From Leptasterias polaris (Eukaryota; Echinodermata; Asteroidea; Forcipulatida; Asteriidae): a stretch of DNA of 64,000 nt. Of the stretch, positions 36,701 to 43,769 are shown one piece after another; positions within the stretch are counted from its first letter, which is position 1; each line of letters opens with the position of its first letter. Both the position numbers and the translations under genes were made by a program. The DNA is taken from NCBI GenBank assembly GCA_037783415.1, contig JAZGTN010000038.1, positions 1,116,001 through 1,180,000 on the forward strand, in the 5' to 3' direction. Under the pieces are notes generated by a model. It searched no databases. It was given only the letters and a program-made list of their open reading frames with translations, and was not told where the DNA came from.

Positions 36701-37062
36701 ATGTATTTTGGGTTGTCTTTTTATAGACGGGAACATATGGAATGACTGAGGCAGCTGTACCGGTGGACCAAGACTGGGAATGACTTGAGGTAGAACCAGC
36801 AGCCAGCAGCAAGCTCCCGTCCAGCCACGCTTCAAGATACATTGATGGGACTGTTTCCTGAGTTGCGGGACTGTTACCTGAGTTGCAAGACTGAGGAAAC
36901 ATCTTTGAGCTGACGGGTCTCAAGAGACTGTGACCGGATGGGAGTTGAAAATCTATGGATATGTGGTATATGTGGACCTACATTGGAGGTCACCAAAGGA
37001 CCAAGGTAAGGAAAACTCTGCCGTATCCGACCTCCACTTTTTAAATTCGATTATTTGATTCA

Positions 37063-37095
<33 letters not shown>

Positions 37096-39600
37096 CTTTT
37101 TTAACTTATTTATTTATTTATTGTTATTATTATTACATATTTATTAATATTTGTTCTTATGAATATATGTTTTATATGTTATTTATTTAATCATTTGTTT
37201 TTTATTTAATTGTGCTGCAATGTATTACAAAGTTCACGTTTTTTCATTTGTATTTTTTCTGGAAAGAACCAGCGATTAAAAATACTGCAGTTGACAATCC
37301 TTTAAAATAAATAGTAAAATTATTAATGATAATAAATAAAAACATAATAGAAGAAAATACGAAAAAGTGGAGGTCGGAAGGCAAGTTGGCCTTAAAGATG
37401 AAGACTAGAGTGTGAAGACTGCGAATGGTAAGAAAATATCTAACCCCTTTCTCTTGCAGAGGCCCTAGCCCCCTATTAAGCCATCCTCCCCCTCCCAACA
37501 ATTTTCGGTGATCTTGTTGATGTTGTTCTTGCTTATGTAGATTACAAGGTGACGTCACACTGTCTTGGCATTTCTTGGTTTGCATATTGGTCGAAGCCAA
37601 TGATGCTTTCAAATTAGGAGACTAGTCTTACTGGAAAATGTTGTCAGGCTGATACTTCAGTTATCATGTTTATTTATAATTGTCATGATGTAGTATGTCA
37701 AACAGCGTGTTTTGGGGTGGTTTTTTTAAAGTACAAAATCTAACTCAAACTTCATTCATAATAATTTTCAATAGGCCTAAACCTTCTAAAAAGATGATAA
37801 ATTTATTGGAGCCAATAATTAAATAAATACCAGAATAAATAAATATACTAAAACAAAACCAAATGAACCCGCCGTTTTCCCTTTCGCTGATGTACGTCAT
37901 TCAATTACGGTCCTAACACAAACCTTGATAGTATGCAAATCGATGATGTTATTTTGAATGAAAATGCAGGTATTGTGTTGACGTGACCAGCCTCGTTAAA
38001 TATGGTGTCATTTGACGAGGTTTACGCTGTGATTATACCATTTTGTGACCAGTAGAGGTCAGTTTCATAGAGCTACTTAAAACATAAAAGGTAGTTAAAC
38101 ATGCTCAATACCAGGATAAGGTTACCAGCCAAAATAACATTCCACATGTATCAGTTATGACTGGTATCCGGCTTCTTTTTGCTCAGCAGAGAATTTCTAA
38201 GTAAAGCAGTTCTATGAAATTGAGCCATGTTCCCTTGACATAGATCGTAACAATAGGCAAAATATTATATTCCGATTCGTTTATTTATTTATTATTTTTT
38301 TTTATTTTGGTATACAAAATTATGTTTTGATTTTGGGTTGAACAAGGAAAAATTGACTAGAGCGGGATTTGAACCAATGACCTCCGGATTGACGTGCCGG
38401 CGCTCTACCAACTGAGCTATCTAGCCCTATGATGGCGGTCTCCCTATTTTGTCAATATCCTTGTTCGGTGGCTTTGCTGGCAAAGTAATCTGTTGACTGT
38501 TTAAAGGAAATTTAATACATTTTGGTTTTCTTTCTTTTTTCTCATCGTCTAAATCAATTGGACCCTTTGAACAAATACCTCTATAAACATTTAAACCGTG
38601 AGATTAGCATCAAGTTCAGTGGTCAGGTTGTTGTCAAAAATAAAGGGCGGGGGAGGGGGTTCTTTGCATGTCCAAGTTCAAATTATTATTTCTAATGTGA
38701 CAATCAAATACAATCAAATCCAGGGTGACTTTGATGGGTCTTCAGTTGCAAGCCCGAATACCCAAAATTGAGGCACTGCAACGATGAAACGGCTCATCAA
38801 CTTGTGTTTGGAAAACAATTATAGTCAAACTAGATTTCATGTCATGCGTTGAGCGATTTCGTTGAGCAACTGAAACTGTTGGTTACTGGACAATCAATCA
38901 GCTCTTCTCCCAACAGTCTAACCTGCTCCATATTGTATTTTCATCGTACTTTACGTATAACGTTTAATATAGTAACTAGTTGAACAAACGTTAATGTAAC
39001 ATTGTTTCAACGTTAACTTGTTAACGTCGATTAAACATGTACTCGATAAGTAAATTAAAACTGAATCAACGTTTACGCATAACGTTGAAGTAAAGTTAAG
39101 GGCGAACGTTAATACAGCGTTGTTTCAACGTTCATCTGCGCATATACATCTATGTAGCCAGCAAAAGAAATGTATTAACATTTTACTTTATTAAACAATA
39201 TTTTTTAGATTCTAATTAATATTACCTTAGTATTTGCCCAAACCATACGAAGCTCGTAATCTGACAGTACATCCGGACGTGCGTTGATGTCCTCAAGTGC
39301 CATATTGACGCTCACGAGACTTCCGCTTGCATCAAATGCACTACCTGCTAAAGAAAAAAATCCACCTACATACAATGGGATCTTTCCAGTGGTCGCAATT
39401 CCTTGCGGCTGGGTCTCATCTTCTCCGCCTGTCTGTTGTGGCAAAGATGTCGTCTCGATTGTCTGAGAAAAGACTGGCTCCACACAGTAGCAAATTAAGA
39501 AGTAAGAAATTATGACACTCCAAAAGATACAGTACCAAATAGCCATCTTTTGAATCAAGCTAGTTGCCGTGTTTAAGCTGTCGCCAAAAGTAAATTTCAC
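21530..39600 (-). CDS. gene A: GABA-B-type class C GPCR with an inserted C-type-lectin-like domain (20 exons)
   Basis: The gene is read on the minus strand from 39600 to 21530 in 20 exons listed separately; all junctions are GT-AG and the phases sum to a 1012-codon open frame plus stop. The order is: signal peptide and N-terminal linker (residues 1-75), Venus-flytrap domain (about 76-595), compact CTLD embedded within it (462-564), seven-transmembrane domain (about 605-880), coiled coil (about 915-940) and a Cys-rich C-terminus. The 7TM motifs (MSSPNLNNIILIGTS, FGAMFSKTWRVH, ALAWET-like FLAWETRQ, LNDSKLIGISVYNVV) match the GABBR2 subunit more closely than GABBR1. GABBR2 is the G-protein-coupling partner that does not itself bind GABA. 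The ligand here is therefore open. A tandem paralogue (gene B) lies upstream. An alternative start at Met19 (39546) gives a better signal peptide. Confidence 0.9.
22182..22322 (-). CDS. gene A exon 19: cytoplasmic tail and coiled-coil start
   Basis: 47 codons, phase 0-0. VLAVHRTSQEDPNL then NRAMVQENLKLKVKIEL, which matches the GABBR2 coiled-coil start ('L.SEN..LRMKITEL'). Confidence 0.85.
22430..22590 (-). repeat. tRNA-derived SINE fragment
   Basis: Read on the minus strand, TAGCTCAGTTTGTACAGCGC and GGTTCAAATCCCGCTCTAGT are tRNA A- and B-box regions with acceptor-like end, followed by the family-specific AAGTTTTTCTTTGTTCAACC. Other copies lie at 34067-34140, 38331-38460 and 42626-42685. The head is too diverged to be a functional tRNA. 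Confidence 0.7.
22913..23101 (-). CDS. gene A exon 18: TM6 and TM7
   Basis: 63 codons, phase 0-0. VTIPLLNDSKLIGISVYNVV, then TM6 ILCIVGLAVNLVLGQDPE and TM7 ending LIVFLPK. A 143-bp run (22917-23059) is identical to gene B 44794-44936, while the first 22 nt of the exon differ at seven positions. Confidence 0.93.
23480..23626 (-). CDS. gene A exon 17: extracellular loop 2 and TM5
   Basis: 49 codons, phase 0-0. VPYIEFCTSDYYFSWFAALT carries the loop 2 Cys. FKGLLLAFGAFLAWETRQ is the GABA-B TM5 end. Confidence 0.92.
23761..23883 (-). CDS. gene A exon 16: TM4
   Basis: 41 codons, phase 0-0. VVQDRQLYAIVAFLLLVDVA and WQILFPWRQE correspond to GABBR2 'KDQKLLVIVGGMLLIDLCI...WQAVDPLRR'. Confidence 0.9.
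24288..24366. repeat. short tandem repeat of about 24 bp
   Basis: Two exact units of GGTGTATAGGTTTTACGGAA CGCT lie between half units (ACGGAACACT and CTACGGAACGC) in the gene A intron between exons 15 and 16. Confidence 0.7.
24591..24695 (-). CDS. gene A exon 15: TM3 and intracellular loop 2
   Basis: 35 codons, phase 0-0. VRVWLLSIGFVLAFGAMFSK continues to TWRVHKVVAMKKPKR. FGAMFSKTWRVH is the invariant class C GABA-B signature. Most of this exon is nearly identical to gene B 50507-50614. Confidence 0.92.
24891..25118. mobile_element. GTGTTA-type MITE, copy 3
   Basis: The left end GCAAAAATTGGGGTGTTAAA and the right end CCCCAGTTTTTGCATTGC are inverted. The internal TTTTGATTCTCTCTTGGGTA matches copies at 4781 and 11841. 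It lies in the gene A intron between exons 14 and 15. Confidence 0.65.
25265..25397 (-). CDS. gene A exon 14: TM2
   Basis: 133 nt, phase 2 to phase 0. IVRMSSPNLNNIILIGTSLV is the hallmark GABA-B TM2 start, followed by the extracellular GIDMNLVD and the first-loop Cys in LFCN. Confidence 0.92.
26299..26464 (-). CDS. gene A exon 13: linker and TM1
   Basis: 166 nt, phase 1 to phase 2. GEVPLDRTLVFIQTRIEV is the linker. TM1 is IVFVVFSSVAGVGLLLSLFF, followed by FNVRYRKLR, the GABA-B 'FNI.NR.' intracellular loop 1. Confidence 0.9.
26505..26690. repeat. GGGTCA-palindrome dispersed repeat
   Basis: A well-preserved copy: CCCGGGTCAGAATTGACCCG at the left, several TGACC/GGGTCA sites, and GGGTCAACTAACCCGGAAGT at the right. 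It is within the gene A intron between exons 12 and 13. Confidence 0.7.
26733..26936. repeat. tandem duplication of about 103 bp
   Basis: Two adjacent units share GATTTATGGTAAATGTA-like starts, AAAGATGGAATTACT(G/A)GAAG and ACCATAAGTGT(G/A)TCGTTTAA. Divergence between units is modest. The duplication lies immediately upstream (in plus coordinates) of gene A exon 12. Confidence 0.75.
26956..27033 (-). CDS. gene A exon 12: VFT resumes after the CTLD
   Basis: 78 nt, phase 1 to phase 1. Taking the acceptor CTTCAACCAG gives YAEVQVGLFDTATDVL and MDMDLLWHG. The nearer AG (ATGCAG) would create a stop with exon 11, so the upstream acceptor is preferred. This matches the GABBR2 'SREVKVGEYNAVADTL' strand. 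Confidence 0.82.
27374..27507 (-). CDS. gene A exon 11: CTLD second half
   Basis: 134 nt, from phase 2 to phase 1. LIGKETNVLLKGDACSVLNL and NGWMIEPVNCSMPLPFVCK supply Cys539, Cys556 and Cys564, which complete a six-Cys long-form CTLD (with 462, 473 and 490). The long loop with EPN/QPD and WND calcium ligands is absent, so calcium-dependent sugar binding is not expected. Confidence 0.9.
27655..27755. repeat. GGGTCA-palindrome dispersed repeat fragment
   Basis: GTCAGAATTGACCCGGAATA and TTTCTGGGTCAGTATGACCC match the family; it lies in the intron between the two gene A CTLD exons. Confidence 0.65.
27834..27848. repeat. C15 homopolymer (G15 in the gene A transcript)
   Basis: This run sits in the intron just downstream of gene A exon 10. 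A longer run lies upstream of the same exon at 28571-28599. Confidence 0.85.
27981..28173 (-). CDS. gene A exon 10: CTLD first half
   Basis: 193 nt, from phase 1 to phase 2. It encodes CPFTWVLSNGSCYQF (N-terminal hairpin Cys pair), EEAATYC (helix 1 Cys), SQLAVVSSPSQKD and LRDLKYNITEW. These are the C-type lectin landmarks 'C..W....G.CY.F', 'A...C', 'LA.V.S..E' and the 'W' before helix 2. Possible N-glycosylation sites are NGS and NIT. Poly-G runs (in the sense strand) lie in both flanking introns. Confidence 0.9.
28571..28599. repeat. C23-A-C5 homopolymer (G-run in the gene A transcript)
   Basis: It lies in the intron between gene A exons 9 and 10. Read length may vary because homopolymers of this size are prone to sequencing error. 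Confidence 0.85.
28950..29010 (-). CDS. gene A exon 9: VFT strand before the CTLD
   Basis: 61 nt, enters phase 0 and ends with one extra base (phase 1). GPVSFKGADRIAVTKIEQMR corresponds to the GABBR2 strand 'RMGTIKFTQFQ'. The next receptor sequence resumes only in exon 12, after the two CTLD exons. Confidence 0.85.
29570..29695 (-). CDS. gene A exon 8: VFT
   Basis: 42 codons, phase 0-0. RRLEDFTYEDEEMSQLFFDV leads to FYGTS, matching the GABA-B 'F.GVSG' approach to the last strands of the VFT. Confidence 0.88.
30145..30790. repeat. dispersed repeat interrupted by a TTAA MITE
   Basis: The outer parts (TACAGACCTGCCCCGGTCGA, CCTCTGATAAGTGG, then ATAGCCGGGCATGTGAAGAA and ATATTGGATGGTGTG) match 63715-63960, which lacks the central MITE. 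Confidence 0.7.
30231..30605 (-). mobile_element. TTAA-flanked piggyBac-like MITE
   Basis: TTAA at both ends, with AGGCACTGGACAC and its inverse GTGTCCAGTGCCT inside. It interrupts a dispersed repeat that continues at 30606 and is uninterrupted at 63715-63960, where a single TTAA is present. It lies in the gene A intron between exons 7 and 8. Confidence 0.85.
31240..31377 (-). CDS. gene A exon 7: VFT
   Basis: 46 codons, phase 0-0. FGYDAVWAIGLALNKSAE aligns with the GABA-B 'AYDAIWALALALNKT' helix. Confidence 0.9.
31694..31894 (-). CDS. gene A exon 6: VFT ligand-cleft strand
   Basis: 67 codons, phase 0-0. YVWLIPGWYSSHWWTI is the conserved 'WxIPGWYxxxWW' segment. The Tyr in GWY occupies the position that stacks on the ligand in GABBR1 and is kept here. 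The exon ends in VFGRQDADTVSGI. Confidence 0.9.
32741..32806 (-). CDS. gene A exon 5: VFT lobe 2 (DARII)
   Basis: 22 codons, phase 0-0. HLDARIILVNMYEDKARKVF matches '[20 protein letters not shown]' of GABA-B receptors. The exon of the same size in gene B is at 63345-63410. Confidence 0.88.
33225..33290 (+). repeat. LINE/SINE 3'-end fragment with (TTA)n
   Basis: GAAAGCGCTTTGTATCC, CCCTTTATAAATACGG and a TTATTATTATTATTA tail resemble the 3' ends of CR1/L2-type elements widespread in aquatic animals. It lies in the gene A intron between exons 4 and 5. Confidence 0.55.
33767..33868 (-). CDS. gene A exon 4: VFT lobe 2
   Basis: 34 codons, phase 0-0, acceptor CTTACTGCAG. It encodes TIDDMVNLLKTENITLISSE and ends PTNQIANLK, the lobe 2 strand-helix preceding the 'DARII' exon. 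Confidence 0.85.
34067..34140 (+). repeat. tRNA-derived SINE head
   Basis: GAGCTAGATAGCTCAATTGG TAGAGCGCC and GTTGGTTCAAATCC are A- and B-box-like. The family-specific GTCAACCCAAAATCATTT follows at 34156. It lies within 130 bp of gene A exon 3. Confidence 0.7.
34264..34434 (-). CDS. gene A exon 3: VFT lobe 1 to lobe 2
   Basis: 57 codons, phase 0-0. LSYSAGSPALSNR followed by VFPKFYRT and DFGWKRVATIHE is diagnostic of the GABA-B family ('LSY.SSSPALSNR ... WGWKKIATI'). Confidence 0.9.
34921..35058 (-). CDS. gene A exon 2: VFT lobe 1
   Basis: 46 codons, phase 0-0. CNAGLGTRHLFEQIHEPP and LMLIGPACSTTSQAVAQ match the conserved 'CDPG...LIGPGCS' region of GABA-B receptors that precedes the ligand cleft. 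Confidence 0.88.
35059..39225 (-). other. gene A intron 1 (4.2 kb)
   Basis: It contains a tRNA-derived SINE (38331-38460), a poly-T tract (about 37065-37096) and AT-rich low complexity. A segment at about 36726-37001 (plus strand) is bounded by TTTTTATAG and GTAAGG and could be an exon of an unannotated transcript, but it has no long frame. No CDS exon is needed here because exons 1 and 2 join directly in family alignment. Confidence 0.5.
38331..38460 (-). repeat. tRNA-derived SINE, best-preserved head
   Basis: On the minus strand GATAGCTCAGTTGGTAGAGC GCC and GGTTCAAATCCCGC are close to a complete tRNA A/B-box head of about 73 nt. The body TCAATTTTTCCTTGTTCAAC follows, and GGAGACCGCCATCATAGGG precedes it. 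It is probably a SINE and not an active tRNA because the same flanks recur at other copies. Confidence 0.75.
39226..39600 (-). CDS. gene A exon 1: signal peptide and start of VFT
   Basis: 125 codons, donor GTAATA, phase 0. Met19 (codon at 39546) begins IWYCIFWSVIISYFLICYC, a hydrophobic signal sequence. A polar linker rich in Thr/Gln/Glu follows, then PLYVGGFFSLAG and NMALEDINARPDVLSDYELR, the first strand and helix of the GABA-B VFT. The promoter was not identified. Confidence 0.85.
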
Positions 39601-41776
39601 ATTGTTTAACCTGCTCTCGATCAGACAATTGTATATACCTATTCTAGAAGTACATCATGTCCAAAGCTTGTCAAACCGATAAGTATGTTGGTATGAGGAA
39701 TCTACTGGTATACCAGCTTTGTTGCTGTCCGTAGCTACTCTTTCAAGTGATGCACGCAATACATGGATAATTTAAAGGTGCATCGCTATGTAGTCTTTTA
39801 TAGATTTCAAGGCTTCTCGAACCCACGGAAACTAAGCCAGCATTAATTGCAAATTGAAAATTTGATTTTATTGCTAAATTTGAAGTTACTTCCCAAATTG
39901 TTTTGTGAACTTTAAAGGTGTCTTGCCTAAACGCTATTTAAAGGAATCAAACGCCATAAATATCAGTTCGCAGTACATGGGTCAAAAGGAATACCTTTAA
40001 AACAATAAAAAAAAAAACAGTAAAACAATGGATTTCTTTACGATGTTTTTCTTATATACGTTCTTGTTGTTTTGGGTTTTGGAGGTCAACATATAAATGT
40101 TTAGACGTTGTTTATTGGGCTGATAAATATTTGTTCAATTCGGCTGTTTCGAAAGGGCTGTGACCTTTATTTTCAGCATTTTTTTAATTTTTTTTTTAAA
40201 ACTTAGGCCTACGTGAAACTTACCTGTTTTCATCAACTTGAACTTGACTGCTTGTTTAAAAGTAATCTGAAGATTTGTTTTTACTTAGCGCCACCATACG
40301 TCCAGTAAACTGAACGTACGGTGGCGCTATGACCAAAACTAAAAGTTAGACCAAGACCAATAGTGTACCATGCACGTTGGTGAAATCATATCTAATGGTA
40401 TTGCTGGAAAGCCAGTTAGTTACTTGTTAACATGGTATGCATAACTCAATTTTCAAAATTTCCAAGACATTCCTCAATTCGATAGAGCGGGTCACAATTT
40501 TTTAATTAAGTGGCAATAATTTAATAGTTTAATAATTTAATCAGCCGTGACTGATGGCCACAGCTTTTTTTTCAAAACCTCATTGGAGGTAACAAATCAG
40601 ATAAAAACGTAGCTATAAGCTTTATAGTGGTGTGTAATGTTTCCCCCCTAAAAATAGAGTGTAAAGGGGGACTATATATACCCCTCTAATCTGATTTTTA
40701 GGCGTATAATATAGTTAAAAGTGAATGTAATTGTTATTGTCAGCCCTGCGTCAAAAATCGAGACGATCGCGGTAGGCACTTTGTTTTTGTTTGTTTAATA
40801 ACATAAGAACCGTTCGGTCAAATCCGGTCATACTTCATGTAATCCTCTATTCGAACCCCCCCCCCCCCCCGCCCCTTTGAGATAGTGTAGTCACACACAG
40901 GGTTGAATTCACTAGCAGTTCACCATGACCCTTTGAAGTTTGCCGACGGCAGTCCCCATTGACATGTCCACACACAAAACACGTACGATGTACACACCCA
41001 TTGAAACACGTGCAGATTTTTCGCATGTTTTGTACACGGACCTTGAATTTTATTTATAGATAAGGTCTGCAGCCAACTTAATGTAATATATCTATCATCA
41101 GGCTACTACAAAACATTTCTAGCATGGGAATTACCATGGTATCACCACCAAAATACTTAATTGCCATCTAATTAAAAGTGCCTTCCGAGGCGAAAGTCAC
41201 CAGAGAGCGATTTAATGGGACCCTTGGGACCCAGGGTTAAACAACCTTATGCAACACCGACAACCGTCATGGCGCGCTGATGTTTGAAGCAATGCGGTAC
41301 ACAACTTTAAAAACATGACATTGTTAATATCAACTACAGAATGGCATCCATCTGGGCAGTTTTGATTTTTATGTTTAAACTGTACTCGGTTTCCCAAAAT
41401 GCATTGTGGTGTTTCTAAGGTTGGTGCTTTTGAATATCGGCATTTGCATTTACACAACTAGTTTAGTTAGATCCACTTCACTTTTAAAATATTTAAGAGA
41501 CTCAAAACCTTTTGAGATCAGGCACAAGTTAGTTTACGGTGACAGGTGAACTTGCTTTATTCTCCTAAACTTATATATTTTTTTGAAAAACACTAGAGTT
41601 ATAGTTATACCCTTCCGTCTCCAAAACAAACACCAATGCACGAGTGATAATTTCGAACAGATCCACTTCACACTTGGGGCTCTATGAGTGTGAGCTGAAT
41701 ATGAACTTTTCTGACCCTAGAGAACCCAAATTACCACAGTTGAAAGATCAAAGACCTAGAGTTAAACAATAAACCA
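39601..41776. other. intergenic, upstream of gene A
   Basis: No gene recognised. It has a short palindrome AGCGCCACCATACG / CGTACGGTGGCGCT (40289-40328), a block at 40395-40500 that recurs at 53005-53103 (ATGGTATTGCTGGAAAGCCA, ACATTCCTCAATTCGA), a C14 run at about 40857-40870, and a stretch near 41255-41430 similar to 8500-8700. The gene A promoter should lie here, but no element can be named. Confidence 0.45.
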
Positions 41777-42151
41777 TTAAAGGCACTGTACACGTTTGGT
41801 AATTACTCAAAATATAATTAGCGTAAAAACTTACTTGGTAACGAGCAACGGAGAGCTGTTGATAGTATAAAACATTGTGAGAAACGACTCCCTCTGAAGT
41901 AACGTAGTTTTTGAGAAAGAGGTAATTTCTCACTAAAATAATAAAAGACTTCTGGCCAGAAGCCTTTTATTCCTATCTGAAAGCACACTAATTTGTACAA
42001 CAAGGGTGTTTTTTCTTTCATCATTTTCTTGCAACTTCAATAACCAATTGAGCCCAAATTTTCACAGGCTTGTTATTTTATGGATATGTTGGGATACACC
42101 AAGTGAGAATACTGGTCTTTGACAATTACAAAACGTGTTCAGTGCCTTTAA
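41777..42151 (-). mobile_element. TTAA-flanked piggyBac-like MITE
   Basis: TTAA at 41777-41780 and 42148-42151 with AGGCACTGTACACG inside the left end. It is 375 bp, in the same orientation as 30231-30605 and opposite to 9579-10149, with high similarity to both. Confidence 0.85.
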
Positions 42152-42625
42152 GTCAAATTTCCTGAAAACTGTGATTTTCAGAGATTAATCAGGGTCTCCG
42201 GAGGCTCTGCGCATTGATTCTGATATCTCTTATACAATGTAATGCACACTTGTTGTTTAAGTTTTTTTAAACATTTTTATTGACACATAATCATTGTCTA
42301 CCACAAGTGTCTAAAAAATAAAGTTTAAAGTGCAGTCAAAATTTCAATAAATATCATCAACAGAAATAATATAAGATAACAAACCAATACTCACAAATCG
42401 AATAGAGAAAACGCATAAATATTTACGAATGTTACTTATAGTTATTTAAATATAATTTTAGACTGCTATCACAAAAGCTAATGATAACTAAACAATCATT
42501 AAACAACCTAGAAAGAGTTGAGATTTGGGGAGTTGTGTGTGAGTATCTCGATCAGACCTCTACATTGTGGACTAAACCTGAAGATAGGTTGCTGGGGAGC
42601 ATAATGTTTGAATCTTTTAGAATCT

Positions 42626-42685
42626 GATTTTGGGTTGAACAGAGAAAAATTGACAAGAGCGGGATTTGAACCAACGACATCCGGT
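42626..42685 (-). repeat. truncated tRNA-derived SINE
   Basis: TTTTGGGTTGAACAGAGAAA AATTGAC, then AGAGCGGGATTTGAACCAAC (minus-strand B box). It breaks off after the B-box region. Confidence 0.65.
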
Positions 42686-42820
42686 TTAGTTCTTTTAGAA
42701 TCTGTAACAATTTAGCATAAGCATTATTAACCAAGTAATTTCTCTAGAATCCAAATAAGAACAAAAGCCGTAGGCTCCCACACCTCAATATAGCCCAAAC
42801 CTTGTACATAAAGGCGTGGC

Positions 42821-43163
42821 GTGTCGTGGCCGAGCGGTCTAGGTCACCGGACCTAAGCTCTGGTGTTTTCAGCAGCAGAGTGTGGGTTCGATACCCGGTC
42901 ATGACACTTAACCATAATTGCTTCGAAAAAGTTGGGAAGGTAGTGCATTCTGCTCTACCAGACAGATACCCATGCCTACCTTAAGGACTGTGAAGGGGGT
43001 AACCCTGTTTCAGCCCCAGGAGTAGGAGGCAGCGTGACACCCCTGGTGTCAATTGATTTGGGTCGATAGCCCAAATCAGTTATGTGTAGCCCTCACCTTG
43101 AGTGGCCGTCCGTGGCCTTGTGAGTTGGGCGATATTTCATATAAAAAAATAAAATAAATAAAT
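42821..43163 (+). repeat. SINE with a class II tRNA-like head
   Basis: The 87-nt head (42821-42907) starts GTGTCGTGGCCGAGCGGTC and ends GGTTCGATACCCGGTCATGA CAC. Its ends pair (GTGTCGT with ATGACAC, one G-T pair) and the long variable arm is of the Ser/Leu type. The body runs on without a gap and ends in an A-rich AAATAAAATAAATAAATG tail, so a SINE is favoured over a functional tRNA. Confidence 0.75.
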
Positions 43164-43535
43164 GTTACCTAAGTGTATATAGCTTCATTATTGTACTACA
43201 CGTTGGGATAAATTTTGGTAAAAGGTTGGAGCTACAAAAAGGAACAAGGTCCGGTTTGGTTGGAAAAGTTGACTTGTGTCCAAAATGCAAGGCACTTCAT
43301 TACGTATAGAAATTTACTTTTACACGGTGACCATTCATGGTTTCTCGATTCGTGCGGACACAGAAGTCATTTAAAGTAAAATCTCTAGATTTTGTGCAAG
43401 AAAATCCTTTGTCTAACATTTTACAAATGTGTCTTATTGTAAAGTTCCTCTTGATTCATGAGAGTATGATTGCACAAATATGCAGTTTTTTTGTGACGCT
43501 GTGAATGGTTTTTGACCAAGGCATTGGTGAAGTAT

Positions 43536-43769
43536 CTATGGGGTGGTTGTAGCTTCCAAAGACAAGTCGACATCATTAGTGTGGACGTAGTTGTCAATGT
43601 CATTCTCGTCAGTGGATTTTGGAGACATGGCGTCGTTTGGTGAGCACCCACACATGATTCCACAGCACCACACACCGCAGTTATAACCGTTGAGCTTCAG
43701 TCGACCGTCCCTTGGTGTGGCTTGATTGGTTGATTTGTCGCTGATTGACTCCTTCAGCTGTTTCTGAAG
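43536..43769 (-). CDS. gene B exon equivalent to A20: Cys-rich C-terminus
   Basis: 77 codons plus TAG. LQKQLKES coiled coil, then YNCGVWCCGIMCGCSP (six Cys, aligned with gene A) and YVHTNDVDLSLEATTTP. Confidence 0.87.
   Translation of the reverse strand, partial: LQKQLKESISDKSTNQATPRDGRLKLNGYNCGVWCCGIMCGCSPNDAMSPKSTDENDIDNYVHTNDVDLSLEATTTP

Noticed and set aside
36644..36923. Minus-strand frames near 36.7-36.9 kb as extra gene A exons
   Set aside because: Exons 1 and 2 of gene A join directly at a position conserved in GABA-B receptors, and these frames lack matching splice sites.
38354..38428. Functional tRNA gene on the minus strand
   Set aside because: A and B boxes are good, but the acceptor stem does not pair properly and the same flanks recur at 22430, 34067 and 42626, which indicates a SINE family.
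42821..42907. Functional tRNA-Ser/Leu gene
   Set aside because: The head pairs reasonably, but it runs directly into a SINE body with an A-rich tail, and the anticodon arm is not clearly formed.
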